64,000 bases of DNA from Telluribacter humicola. GTDB taxonomy: Bacteria > Bacteroidota > Bacteroidia > Cytophagales > Spirosomataceae. The position numbers and the translations under genes were made by a program. Numbering within the stretch: position 1 is the first letter of the stretch; every line of letters starts with the position of its first letter. The stretch is taken from assembly GCF_017355935.1 (NCBI RefSeq), contig NZ_JAFIQT010000006.1:248001-312000 (forward strand), written 5' to 3'. This document shows positions 1-7,453 of this stretch, piece after piece. The notes beneath the pieces were generated by a model that was given only the letters and a program-made list of their open reading frames with translations, was not told the origin of the DNA and ran no database searches.

Positions 1-2
1 CC

Positions 3-512
3 TCCATACGTATAGGGAATAACGAAACTCGTCTTACCGGTTTTGTAGGGGGGGCTTACGCTCGTTTTGGTAATACCTTATTTATTCAGCCTGAGTTACT
101 ATTCTCACAGAAGGGGGGGACTTTCAATGTATATAGAGATGGTATCTCCAATGACCAGAACCAGGTAGATGTACGGTTTACTAATATTGACGTACCTGTA
201 CTATTAGGTATTAAAATCGGAGAAGTACTTCGTCTCAATGCTGGTCCGATTGCTTCCTTACAGGTTGCACAGAACCAGGGCCTGCGAGAGGCCCTGAATG
301 AGATAGGTGCACAATCAGCCCGTGATAATCTTAACCGGGCGGCGCTTGGGTACCAGGCAGGGGTAGGTTTTGATATTGGTAATCTTAGCCTGGACCTGCG
401 CTACGAAGGCAACCTAAGCAATGTCATCAAGACCAGTGACTCAAATCTGAACTCGCAGTTGATGCGTAAAGGTAACCTGTGGCAGGCTACCCTTGGATTT
501 GCAATTTTTTGA
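3..512 (+). CDS. PorT-like outer-membrane beta-barrel protein (5' end outside window)
   Basis: Only the C-terminal 169 residues are inside the window; the start lies upstream. The reading frame ends at TGA 510-512. The translation alternates hydrophobic and polar residues in strand-like blocks (for example TLFIQPELLFSQKGG, VDVRFTNIDVPVLLGIKIG, LSLDLRYEGNLSNVI) and ends ATLGFAIF, so it finishes with the aromatic residue usual for barrel proteins inserted by BamA. The pattern 'QPELLFSQKGG... IDVPVLLGIK... NAGPIASL' is typical of the outer-membrane beta-barrel (PorT-type) family of Bacteroidota. Its exact role (structural porin-like or secretion-associated) cannot be told. The OmpA-like lipoprotein follows 36 nt downstream on the same strand, so both are envelope proteins that may be co-transcribed. 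Confidence 0.8.
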   Translation, partial: SIRIGNNETRLTGFVGGAYARFGNTLFIQPELLFSQKGGTFNVYRDGISNDQNQVDVRFTNIDVPVLLGIKIGEVLRLNAGPIASLQVAQNQGLREALNEIGAQSARDNLNRAALGYQAGVGFDIGNLSLDLRYEGNLSNVIKTSDSNLNSQLMRKGNLWQATLGFAIF

Positions 513-548
513 TTATAACACGCCTGGTGTTAATAAATGTATGAAGCT

Positions 549-1241
549 ATGAAAAAAGTAACTTTTGTATTATCGGCGGCTGTACTAATAATCGGCTCCA
601 CTATTACTGGCTGTAAGAACAGCAAGTTTTCAAGACAGGAAAAAGGCGCGATAATAGGTGCTACTACCGGAGGTGCCGCCGGAGCCGTAATTGGTAGAAG
701 ATCAGGTAACACTGCCGTTGGGGCCATCATTGGTGCTGCGGTGGGAGGCTCGGCCGGTGCTCTTATCGGTGTCTATATGGATAAGCAGGCTAAAGAGCTT
801 GAGCAAAAAGTAGAAGGAGCCAAGGTAGAGCGTGTAGGCGAAGGGATCAAGATGACCTTCGACTCGGGCCTGCTGTTTGGATTCGACTCAGATAAGGTCA
901 CTACCGAAACACGTGCTAATCTGGATCGGATGGCTGAGGTTCTTAAAAAATACGAGGATACCGAAATTCTGATCGAAGGGCACACCGACAGCAAAGGTAG
1001 TGATGAATATAACCAGCGCTTGTCAGCTCGTAGGGCTGAAGCAGTTGCGGATTATTTGCGTTCATCCAATGTGCCCCGGAAGCGTTTGCAGACTATTGGC
1101 TATGGAGAAAATCAACCCGTTACAAATAACGATACCGAAACAGCACGTCAGCAGAACCGTCGGGTTGAAGTAGTGATTGTGGCTAATGAAAAACTGAAAA
1201 AAGAGGCAGCCCAGGGTAAAACCTCCATGTCATTACGATAA
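549..1241 (+). CDS. OmpA-family lipoprotein with glycine zipper
   Basis: A 230-residue envelope protein. I prefer the ATG at 549 over the one at 537 because it gives a clean lipoprotein signal (MKKVTFVLSAAV... ITGC) with the lipidated Cys near residue 22. Residues about 35-80 are a glycine-zipper segment (repeated GAxxG, 'AIIGATTGGAAGAVIG', 'AIIGAAVGGSAGALIG'), which inserts in or packs against membrane. A short charged coil follows. Residues about 100-215 are an OmpA C-terminal peptidoglycan-binding domain: 'FGFDSDKV', 'ILIEGHTDSKGSDEYN', 'LSARRAEAVADYL', 'RLQTIGYGE', 'QQNRRVEVV' contain the conserved D and R that bind diaminopimelate. The architecture matches YiaD-type lipoproteins. It presumably tethers the outer membrane to peptidoglycan. 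A hairpin terminator follows at 1271-1304. Confidence 0.9.
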   Translation: MKKVTFVLSAAVLIIGSTITGCKNSKFSRQEKGAIIGATTGGAAGAVIGRRSGNTAVGAIIGAAVGGSAGALIGVYMDKQAKELEQKVEGAKVERVGEGIKMTFDSGLLFGFDSDKVTTETRANLDRMAEVLKKYEDTEILIEGHTDSKGSDEYNQRLSARRAEAVADYLRSSNVPRKRLQTIGYGENQPVTNNDTETARQQNRRVEVVIVANEKLKKEAAQGKTSMSLR

Positions 1242-1270
1242 GTATATTTAGCAATAATCAGTATTAGTTT

Positions 1271-1304
1271 AGAAGCCCCAGCGACCATAGTTGCTGGGGC
1301 TTCT
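1271..1304 (+). terminator. Hairpin terminator after the OmpA-like gene
   Basis: A perfect 12-bp inverted repeat (AGAAGCCCCAGC at 1271-1282, GCTGGGGCTTCT at 1293-1304) with a 10-nt loop lies 30 nt after the stop codon. The following bases (gctgtatt) are only weakly T-rich, so termination may be partial. Confidence 0.7.
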
Positions 1305-1612
1305 GCTGTATTAAGAGTGATGATAAACTTAGCTGCTAGTGTATGGAGGTACCTGTTAATTATATAAAATAGTTACGTAAAGTGCGTATTGAAATAGTGA
1401 GATTTGCTTTAATGAACTACAATGCAGTGTACCTATAAGACTGTAAATGCTTTGACGTTATTTGCTCTATTTGCTTATGGATGAGTTCTGGACAAGGAGT
1501 TTCTAGTAGCTTAAGGGCTTGATTCTATCAAAGGAAATAGTTAAAGGTAGGTGTTCATATCAATATAGAAGAGGTACACAGAAATTAGAGTCCAGTTTGT
1601 ATGTAAAGGCAC
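1305..1612. other. Intergenic stretch with nothing recognised
   Basis: About 300 AT-rich bases lie between the two terminators of the flanking convergent genes. I find no convincing ORF, tRNA, repeat or regulatory palindrome. The short open frames here lack codon structure and overlap the terminator of the neighbouring gene. Confidence 0.5.
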
Positions 1613-1647
1613 AAAAAAAAGCCTTGACTAAAATTTGCCAAGGCTTT
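1613..1647 (-). terminator. Intrinsic terminator of the SDR gene
   Basis: On the minus strand the stem AAAGCCTTG/CAAGGCTTT (1639-1647 with 1618-1626) has a 12-nt loop and is followed by a run of eight T (A-run 1613-1620 on the plus strand). It lies about 58 nt after the stop codon of the short-chain dehydrogenase. Confidence 0.85.
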
Positions 1648-1704
1648 AAAACGACTGGTTGTTCACTCATAATCACTCATACACTCATCCTCAGTGCCCA
1701 GCCG

Positions 1705-2529
1705 TTAACCGTTATCCGAAAAAGCCGGATATAATGTCATTCCACCGTCAATATACAGCGTATCGCCATGGATGTAATCTGACTCATCAGAAGCTAACCA
1801 CGCTACCGCTTTGGCTACATCTTCGGGTGTTCCTATTCGCTGATAGGGAATCAGCTCCAGGAGTTCTTTATATTTTTCTTCATCAGACCATACCTCCTTA
1901 TTAATAGGAGTTTTTATGGCCCCCGGACTCACAGCATTAATCCTGATCTTGTAAGGAGCCAGCTCCTGAGCGATGGACTTCATGAACATTAATAATCCTC
2001 CTTTTGAGGCCGCATAATTTACATGACCGGCCCAGGGAATTATATCATGTACTGAACTCATCATGACTATTTTTCCAATAGCATTCTGACTTTTCTCCTC
2101 AGCAGCCATTTCCCGACCCTGCCTGATAAAGATCTTTGATGCTTCACGGCAACAGAGAAATTGACCTGTCAGATTCACATCTATAACCCTTTGCCACTGC
2201 TCTAGGGTCATATCCAGAAATGGTGCATCAACCTGCATTCCGGCATTACTTACCAGGATGTCCAGACGGCCAAAAGTATCCAGTGTCTTTTTAAAGAGAT
2301 TCAGTATATCCTGCTCTTTACTAACATCCGCCTGTACTGCCAGACCATCACCACCACGTTGTTTTATTTCCTTTACTGTTTCCTCAGCCTCTTCTTTACC
2401 ACTTCGATAGTTAACAACTACCTTGGCTCCTAGGCTTCCAAGATGAATCGCGCATGCCTTTCCCAAACCGCTACTTGCTCCCGTCACAATGGCTACCTGA
2501 TTATCAAACTTTTTACTGGTTACGCTCAT
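1705..2529 (-). CDS. SDR family oxidoreductase (glucose 1-dehydrogenase-like)
   Basis: A 274-residue classical short-chain dehydrogenase/reductase, NAD(P)H-dependent and cytoplasmic. The Rossmann cofactor motif TGASSGLG is at residues 16-23, the NAG motif at 95-97, the catalytic Ser at 158/159, and the Tyr-x-x-x-Lys pair at Y172/K176. The C-terminal segment 'YIHGDTLYIDGGMTLYP' is usual for the glucose 1-dehydrogenase-like subgroup. There is an insertion around residues 138-150 (RQGREMAAEEKSQN) between the helix after NAG and the strand before the catalytic Ser. The substrate is not predictable; glucose or another polyol is only a family-level guess. It follows the 69-residue protein by 2 nt and is the last gene before the terminator at 1613-1647. 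Confidence 0.92.
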   Translation of the reverse strand: MSVTSKKFDNQVAIVTGASSGLGKACAIHLGSLGAKVVVNYRSGKEEAEETVKEIKQRGGDGLAVQADVSKEQDILNLFKKTLDTFGRLDILVSNAGMQVDAPFLDMTLEQWQRVIDVNLTGQFLCCREASKIFIRQGREMAAEEKSQNAIGKIVMMSSVHDIIPWAGHVNYAASKGGLLMFMKSIAQELAPYKIRINAVSPGAIKTPINKEVWSDEEKYKELLELIPYQRIGTPEDVAKAVAWLASDESDYIHGDTLYIDGGMTLYPAFSDNG

Positions 2530-2531
2530 AC

Positions 2532-2741
2532 TTACTCTTTGTCAGCAGATTTAAGACGTTTCCAGACGCGGCGGTTAACATTCTTAACTGCCCAATTTTT
2601 TGCCATTGAAATAGCCATAGAAACAGCTTCCTTGGGTGACAAACGCTGGCTTGTTACGAGCTGCTGAGCTATAATCAGGGCTCTTTCTCTCGTCGTGGGC
2701 GACAAATACGTTAGTTCCGGTGAATTAATAATTGGTTTCAT
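2532..2741 (-). CDS. Small basic helical protein of unknown function
   Basis: A 69-residue protein that starts with ATG and is predicted to be all helix. The pattern 'RERALIIAQQLVTSQRLSPKEAVSMAISMAKNWAVKN' resembles the small proteins sometimes annotated as YdaT-like, in which an 'A..IA..L...G....AI..AI..A..WA' repeat recurs (recollection, not searched). The tail is very basic (NRRVWKRLKSADK). The spacing of 2 nt to the downstream dehydrogenase makes translational coupling likely. Coding likelihood is supported by the tight spacing and the coherent amphipathic pattern. Its function is unknown. Confidence 0.7.
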   Translation of the reverse strand: MKPIINSPELTYLSPTTRERALIIAQQLVTSQRLSPKEAVSMAISMAKNWAVKNVNRRVWKRLKSADKE

Positions 2742-2849
2742 AAGCTATTCATTTTTACTTCTCTAATGTTAAAAAACAATACCATGACTGAGAATGAGGG
2801 TAGTAGGCTCCAGATGTAACCATTTTTTCACAATTCAGTGGAATTCGGT

Positions 2850-2884
2850 AAAAAAAAATCCCCACCAACAACGTGGTGAGGATT
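2850..2884 (-). terminator. Intrinsic terminator of dnaK
   Basis: On the minus strand an 11-bp stem with one mismatch (AATCCTCACCA against TGGTGGGGATT; plus-strand arms 2857-2867 and 2874-2884) is followed by a T-run (plus-strand A-run 2850-2858). It lies about 20 nt after the dnaK stop. Confidence 0.85.
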
Positions 2885-2904
2885 CTACAAGAGCAGAAGG
2901 GGAA

Positions 2905-4824
2905 TTATTTCACCTCCTCAAAGTTCACGTCAGTAACGTTGTCGTCGCTGGTAGCGCCTTCGTTGGCAGCACCATTGGTGGCTCCGTTAGCATCACCGGT
3001 TGGTGCACCTTCTTGTGGACCTGCGGCGTAGATCTCCTGAGAAGCAGCCTGCCATGCGGCATTCAGTTTCTCCATAGCTGAGTCAATACCAGTCAGATCC
3101 TGGCTCTGGTGTGCAGTACGCAGTTCACCAAGTGCACTTTCTATATTTGATTTGCTGCCGGCAGACAGTTTATCGCCGTACTCTTTCAGCTGTTTCTCAG
3201 TAGAGAAGATCAGCGTATCAGCAGCATTGATCTTTTCAATCTTTTCTCGCTCCGCTTTGTCAGCCGCTTCGTTGGCCTTCGCTTCTTCGCGCATACGGGC
3301 AATTTCAGCATCGGTCAAACCGCTGGAAGCCTCGATACGTATCTTCTGCTCTTTACCAGTACCCTTATCACGGGCAGATACGTTCAGAATACCGTTGGCA
3401 TCTACGTCGAAAGTTACTTCGATCTGAGGAATGCCGCGTGGTGCCGGCGGAATATCCGATAGGTGGAAACGTCCCAGTGTACGGTTTTGCGTAGCCATTG
3501 GGCGCTCACCCTGCAGGATGTGGATCTCTACGGATGGCTGGTTGTCAGCAGCGGTAGAGAACGTTTCTGTTTTCTTGGATGGAATAGTAGTATTTGATTC
3601 TATCAGCTTGGTGAATACGCCACCCAGTGTTTCGATACCCAGCGAAAGAGGTATAACGTCAAGCAGAAGTACGTCTTTTACTTCACCGGTCAGTACACCA
3701 CCCTGAATAGCGGCACCCACGGCTACAGCCTCATCAGGGTTGACGCTCTTTGATGGCTTTCTGCCAAAGAATTTCTCTACTTCTTCCTGTACTCTAGGGA
3801 TACGGGTTGAACCACCCACCAGAATTACTTCATCTATATCACCGTTGCTCATTCCGGCATTTTTCATAGCCCGGCGGCAAGGCTCCATCATACGCTGGAA
3901 CAGGTTATCAGCTAGTTGCTCAAACTTAGCTCGTGTAAGCGTACGTACCAGGTGCTTGGGGATACCATTTACCGGGAAGATGTACGGAAGGTTGATCTCA
4001 GTTTGGGTAGAGCTTGAAACTTCTACCTTAGCTTTTTCAGCGGCTTCTTTCAGACGCTGCAGGGCCATCGGGTCCTGAGTCAGGTCAACACCTTCGTCTT
4101 TCTTGAATTCATCCGCCAGCCAGTTGATGATTACCTGGTCAAAGTCGTCACCACCCAGGTGCGTATCACCATCGGTTGATTTTACTTCAAATACACCATC
4201 ACCCAATTCGAGAATAGAAATATCAAAAGTACCACCACCCAGATCAAATACAGCGATCTTCATGTCCTTGTGCTGCTTGTCAAGACCATAGGCCAGGGCA
4301 GCCGCAGTAGGCTCGTTGATGATGCGTTTTACATCCAGACCGGCGATCTGTCCGGCTTCCTTGGTAGCCTGTCGCTCAGCGTCGTTGAAGTAAGCAGGTA
4401 CTGTAATAACGGCTTCTTTTACTTCCTGTCCCAGATAGTCTTCAGCCGTTTGCTTCATCTTCACCAGGATGAAGGCCGAGATCTCCTGTGGGGTGTACTG
4501 GCGATCGCCTATACGAACCCGAGGTGTATTATTAGGGCCTTTTTCAACATCATAGGCCACGGTTTTCATTTCACTAGATACATCATCATAACGCTTACCC
4601 ATAAAGCGCTTGATGGAACTGATAGTGTGCTTAGGATTGGTAATTGCCTGTCTCTTGGCCGGGGCACCTACCTTACGCTCACCATTTCCATTGTCCATAA
4701 ATGCTACCACAGATGGAGTTGTACGCGCACCCTCGCTGTTAGCGATCACTACGGGTTCGTTCCCTTCCATGACAGCTACACAGGAGTTGGTCGTTCCTAA
4801 GTCAATGCCAATAATTTTTCCCAT
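2905..4824 (-). CDS. dnaK: Chaperone protein DnaK (Hsp70)
   Basis: A 639-residue ATP-dependent chaperone. The ATG at 4824 ([15 protein letters not shown]) is chosen: the frame is open 30 codons further to a TTG, but that extension has no Hsp70 character. The N-terminal ATPase domain (residues 1-385) carries the phosphate loops '[12 protein letters not shown]' and '[16 protein letters not shown]' and the adenosine motif '[14 protein letters not shown]'. The linker '[13 protein letters not shown]' leads to the substrate-binding domain, the helical lid, and a Gly/Ala/Asn-rich tail ending [11 protein letters not shown]. The terminal EEVK in place of EEVD is the usual Bacteroidota form. Partners DnaJ and GrpE are not in the window. 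It is flanked by its own terminator and a 427-nt upstream gap, so it is probably monocistronic. Confidence 0.98.
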   Translation of the reverse strand: MGKIIGIDLGTTNSCVAVMEGNEPVVIANSEGARTTPSVVAFMDNGNGERKVGAPAKRQAITNPKHTISSIKRFMGKRYDDVSSEMKTVAYDVEKGPNNTPRVRIGDRQYTPQEISAFILVKMKQTAEDYLGQEVKEAVITVPAYFNDAERQATKEAGQIAGLDVKRIINEPTAAALAYGLDKQHKDMKIAVFDLGGGTFDISILELGDGVFEVKSTDGDTHLGGDDFDQVIINWLADEFKKDEGVDLTQDPMALQRLKEAAEKAKVEVSSSTQTEINLPYIFPVNGIPKHLVRTLTRAKFEQLADNLFQRMMEPCRRAMKNAGMSNGDIDEVILVGGSTRIPRVQEEVEKFFGRKPSKSVNPDEAVAVGAAIQGGVLTGEVKDVLLLDVIPLSLGIETLGGVFTKLIESNTTIPSKKTETFSTAADNQPSVEIHILQGERPMATQNRTLGRFHLSDIPPAPRGIPQIEVTFDVDANGILNVSARDKGTGKEQKIRIEASSGLTDAEIARMREEAKANEAADKAEREKIEKINAADTLIFSTEKQLKEYGDKLSAGSKSNIESALGELRTAHQSQDLTGIDSAMEKLNAAWQAASQEIYAAGPQEGAPTGDANGATNGAANEGATSDDNVTDVNFEEVK

Positions 4825-5251
4825 TGTATATACGTGTTTATGCTTGTTCGATAATATACTGGTACTTACCAAAAAGCCCGTACCAATAGAACCAGTATCC
4901 TTTTGCTCTGACAAATTGACATAATGTCTGACTTAGAATGTATGGTTAGGATAGAGTGCTGCTATATAGGTTTTGTAATTCTTAACCCTGATGACATACT
5001 GCTTTGAAGAAGAATCCGGCTGATGTCATATAGTACCGATAAACCTATAGGAAGGTAGGCTGGTAGTAGATTGTGCTGGTAGAATTGACTTACAATCAGT
5101 GAGGTACAGGAGGAAGAGCTTTGAGATTGTATGTCCTCATCAAAAAACAAAAAGAAAATACTCTATCAATTACAGTCCAGATGCTGGACAAGTTGACAGA
5201 ATACTTCCTTCTTATTTAGATAAACTGACAGGTTTGAGCTGTAAGTGCAGG
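4825..5251. other. dnaK upstream region with inverted repeat
   Basis: A 427-nt gap without a credible gene. Near dnaK lies an inverted repeat ATACTGGT (4856-4863) and ACCAGTAT (4891-4898) with a 27-nt spacer. Inside it GGTAC (4861-4865) can pair instead with GTACC (4880-4884), so two mutually exclusive hairpins are possible. I see no CIRCE element (TTAGCACTC-N9-GAGTGCTAA) and no exact TAnnTTTG box. The rest (4925-5251) shows nothing I can name. Confidence 0.4.
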
Positions 5252-5881
5252 TTATTTTCCTCCGAAAAGACCGCCCAGTAATCCACCCAAACTACCACTA
5301 TCCTGATTACCTCCGGACTGGGCAGAGTTGCCACCAAACAGACTTCCTCCCACACGCTTCAGGTCGTTCATATCCAGTTTGCCGTCTGCCATAGCGTAGC
5401 CTATTTCATTGAAGTTTACACCCTTACCCTGCGAAGGAGCTGAGCTCGTATTGACGCTGCCACTACCACCGCCCATCAGACCGCCCAGAATACTGTTGAA
5501 GTCCATGCTCGAATCATTCGGATTACTTGTTTTGTTGATCATGCGGCTCATGACCTGCGGTAGTACGGCCGCTACGATTCCATTGGCTATGGCAGGTGAC
5601 AAGCCGAATTTTTGCATGATGTTAGTTGTAGCTATCTGGGATATTGAAGCTACAATTGGATTGGACATCATACTGGTGCTGTTGCCCTGTACAGTACGGC
5701 CGGATAAGAGCCCCATAACCCCATCCAGATTCCCCTTCTGTACCTCCTGCTGCATACCACCCGTAATAGAGCCCATCAGGCTCTGCATAACATCCTTATT
5801 ATACTTATCAGGAACGGCCGGGTTATTCACGACGGCATCCTGCGACTGGTCCTGTACGAGATTGAATAGTTGATCTAACAT
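5252..5881 (-). CDS. DUF937-like protein
   Basis: A 209-residue protein if started at the ATG at 5881 (MLDQLFNLVQDQSQDAV); the frame continues upstream only to a GTG. The N-terminal half is helical and resembles the DUF937 family ('LVQDQSQDAVVNNPAVPDK', 'SLMGSITGGMQQEVQKG', 'MMSNPIVASISQIATTNI', 'LSPAIANGIVAAVLPQVMSRM'). The second half is low-complexity, rich in Gly/Ser/Asn ('ILGGLMGGGSGSV', 'GGNSAQSGG', 'GSLGGLLGGLFGGK'). There is no signal peptide. Members of DUF937 have no established function. It stands alone between rplT and dnaK. Assignment to DUF937 is from pattern memory. Confidence 0.8.
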   Translation of the reverse strand: MLDQLFNLVQDQSQDAVVNNPAVPDKYNKDVMQSLMGSITGGMQQEVQKGNLDGVMGLLSGRTVQGNSTSMMSNPIVASISQIATTNIMQKFGLSPAIANGIVAAVLPQVMSRMINKTSNPNDSSMDFNSILGGLMGGGSGSVNTSSAPSQGKGVNFNEIGYAMADGKLDMNDLKRVGGSLFGGNSAQSGGNQDSGSLGGLLGGLFGGK

Positions 5882-5991
5882 AAGTAGTGTTGTTTTGATT
5901 AGTACCACCTGCTCAGCTTAAGGCTGGGCGAGTAACTTGTATCAATAACTATCAATAACTACTACTTTGTTATCAATCGGGGAGAGGGAGC

Positions 5992-6019
5992 AAAAAAAAT
6001 CCCCACCGGAGTGGGGATT
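5992..6019 (-). terminator. Intrinsic terminator after rplT
   Basis: On the minus strand AATCCCCAC-tccg-GTGGGGATT (plus-strand arms 5999-6007 and 6011-6019) is a perfect 9-bp stem with a 4-nt loop followed by a T-run (A-run 5992-6000). It begins only 7 nt after the rplT stop and closes the ribosomal-protein operon. Confidence 0.92.
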
Positions 6020-6026
6020 CGCTGTT

Positions 6027-6371
6027 TTATTTAACTCTTTCGACGATCGCTTTGAAAGCATCCGGATGATTCATTGCCAGGTCAGCAAGTACTTTCCGGT
6101 TCAGCGTGATACCTGAGGCATTAAGTTTACCGATGAATGCTGAGTATGACATTCCATTCTCACGGGTTCCGGCGTTGATACGCTGAATCCACAGAGCACG
6201 AAAGTTACGCTTCTTTTGCTTACGACCGATGTAAGCATATTGCAATCCACGCTCAACGGCGTTTTTCGCTACGGTCCATACATTCTTACGACGACCAAAG
6301 TAACCTTTGGCCATTTTCATAATTTTCTTGCGTCTTGCACGTGACGCTACGTGATTTACTGAACGTGGCAT
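6027..6371 (-). CDS. rplT: 50S ribosomal protein L20
   Basis: A 114-residue protein of full normal length, very basic, starting [16 protein letters not shown]. The conserved core '[14 protein letters not shown]', '[18 protein letters not shown]', 'LWIQRINAG' and '[13 protein letters not shown]'-type segment (here [13 protein letters not shown]) is intact. L20 binds 23S rRNA early in large-subunit assembly, and in several bacteria it represses its own operon by binding a leader that mimics rRNA. It is last in the thrS-infC-rpmI-rplT order, 107 nt after rpmI, and is followed directly by a terminator. Confidence 0.98.
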   Translation of the reverse strand: MPRSVNHVASRARRKKIMKMAKGYFGRRKNVWTVAKNAVERGLQYAYIGRKQKKRNFRALWIQRINAGTRENGMSYSAFIGKLNASGITLNRKVLADLAMNHPDAFKAIVERVK

Positions 6372-6478
6372 AGTATACCTGTTTTTTGACGGTCGGTGCT
6401 CACTTTATAGAGAGACTTACTTTGGAACCGACAATCGGGTTGAACGAAAAACCAATTATTAAATAATAAAAGGGGGCC

Positions 6479-6676
6479 TTATTTAACGGCCAGAAGAGCA
6501 AGTACGCGGCCCTCGTTAGTCTCATCCACTATACCAGTCTGTACCAGTCCGCGCTTACGCTTGTTGGACTTCTTGGTCAGGATGTGGCTGTGAAACGCGT
6601 GCTTACGCTTGATTTTGCCAGTGCCGGTCAGCTTGAAACGCTTCTTGGCGCCTGAATTTGTTTTCATTTTAGGCAT
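6479..6676 (-). CDS. rpmI: 50S ribosomal protein L35
   Basis: A 65-residue basic protein of normal length, starting [20 protein letters not shown] with the L35 core '[20 protein letters not shown]'. It belongs to the large subunit and is encoded between infC and rplT as in most bacteria. A hairpin terminator (6746-6788) and a consensus -7 box (6718-6725) lie upstream, so it and rplT can be transcribed separately from infC. Confidence 0.97.
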   Translation of the reverse strand: MPKMKTNSGAKKRFKLTGTGKIKRKHAFHSHILTKKSNKRKRGLVQTGIVDETNEGRVLALLAVK

Positions 6677-6717
6677 GATAAAAACGTCTAAATGGTTAAT
6701 AAAAATAAAACAGCCCG

Positions 6718-6725
6718 CAAAATTA
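6718..6725 (-). promoter_or_regulatory. Candidate -7 promoter box for rpmI-rplT
   Basis: The minus strand reads TAATTTTG, an exact match to the Bacteroidota -7 consensus TAnnTTTG (established for this phylum). A start about 6 nt downstream would give a leader near 35 nt before the rpmI ATG. No clear TTTG -33 element is seen; a T-rich stretch sits there. The position just downstream of a strong terminator supports it. Confidence 0.5.
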
Positions 6726-6745
6726 CGTATTTATTCATTAAATAA

Positions 6746-6788
6746 AAAATCGTGTGGCAGAAGCTTTTGGGCTCTGCCACACGATTTT
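6746..6788 (-). terminator. Strong hairpin terminator/attenuator between infC and rpmI
   Basis: A perfect 16-bp stem (AAAATCGTGTGGCAGA at 6746-6761, TCTGCCACACGATTTT at 6773-6788) with an 11-nt loop. On the minus strand it ends in TTTTTT ATTTAATG. It starts 14 nt after the infC stop. It should reduce or stop read-through from infC into rpmI-rplT, either as a plain terminator or as a site for autoregulation by L20 (inference). Confidence 0.88.
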
Positions 6789-6802
6789 AGGAATATTAAC
6801 TA

Positions 6803-7354
6803 TTATTTTGATTTGGGAGGTAGTGGAGCCAGAATAACGGTCATACGCTTTCCTTCCAGCTTAGGCTCCATTTCTACTTTGCCGTACTCAGTTAATTCTG
6901 CTGAGAAACGGTTCAGCAGGTTCTCACCACGTTCTTTAAATACGATGGTACGACCTACAAAGTGTACATAAGCCTTCACCTTAGAACCCTCTTTCAAGAA
7001 GTTGATGGCATGTTTGAGTTTGAATTCAAAGTCATGGTCGTCGGTATTGGGACCGAATCGGATCTCTTTGATAACAACCTTCTGCGCTTTGGCTTTGATT
7101 TCTTTTTGCTTCTTTTTCTGCTCGTACTTGAACTTGGAGTAGTCAGTCACCTTACATACCGGTGGGGATGCTGTGGGAGCAATTTCTACTAGATCCAGAT
7201 TCTGAGCTTCGGCAATTGATCTTGCTTTATTGATATCAAAAACGCCTTGCTCTACGTTATCGCCAACCAAACGAACCTGCCGGGCTGTTATACGCTCATT
7301 AATACGATAAGGCTCTTCAACAACTTTAACTCGACGTGGGGGTCTTAATGCCAT
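6803..7354 (-). CDS. infC: Translation initiation factor IF-3
   Basis: A 183-residue factor that binds the 30S subunit and checks the initiation codon and tRNA. The N-domain ([18 protein letters not shown]... [22 protein letters not shown]), linker ('[19 protein letters not shown]') and C-domain ([20 protein letters not shown]... [10 protein letters not shown]... [14 protein letters not shown]... [10 protein letters not shown]) are intact. The start is an ordinary ATG, not the rare AUU used for autoregulation in enterobacteria. It lies 99 nt after thrS and is followed by a strong hairpin that separates it from rpmI. Confidence 0.97.
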   Translation of the reverse strand: MALRPPRRVKVVEEPYRINERITARQVRLVGDNVEQGVFDINKARSIAEAQNLDLVEIAPTASPPVCKVTDYSKFKYEQKKKQKEIKAKAQKVVIKEIRFGPNTDDHDFEFKLKHAINFLKEGSKVKAYVHFVGRTIVFKERGENLLNRFSAELTEYGKVEMEPKLEGKRMTVILAPLPPKSK

Positions 7355-7415
7355 ATTTACGGGTTTGGTGAGTACTATTTTTTAGTGAATTATAAGATAT
7401 AACCAATGTTAATTA

Positions 7416-7423
7416 CAAAATTA
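7416..7423 (-). promoter_or_regulatory. Candidate -7 promoter box for infC
   Basis: The minus strand reads TAATTTTG, an exact TAnnTTTG match, in the 99-nt gap after thrS. The leader would be about 55 nt. No TTTG -33 box is visible at the expected distance, so this could be chance in an AT-rich gap. Confidence 0.4.
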
Positions 7424-7453
7424 ATGCCTATATATTTGATTACTAGCAGAAAG

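Noticed and set aside
1519-1734. Plus-strand 71-codon frame
   Set aside because: It contains the terminator of the SDR gene and runs into its end; composition is not protein-like.
4825-4914. In-frame extension of dnaK to a TTG at 4914
   Set aside because: It adds 30 residues with no Hsp70 character, and the ATG at 4824 starts the conserved [12 protein letters not shown] directly.
4962-5150. 62-codon minus-strand frame upstream of dnaK
   Set aside because: Starts MFFDEDIQ but shows no domain and unusual codons; gap looks non-coding.
5940-5959. Two tandem copies of TATCAATAAC
   Set aside because: Only two short AT-rich copies next to a terminator, with no larger pattern.
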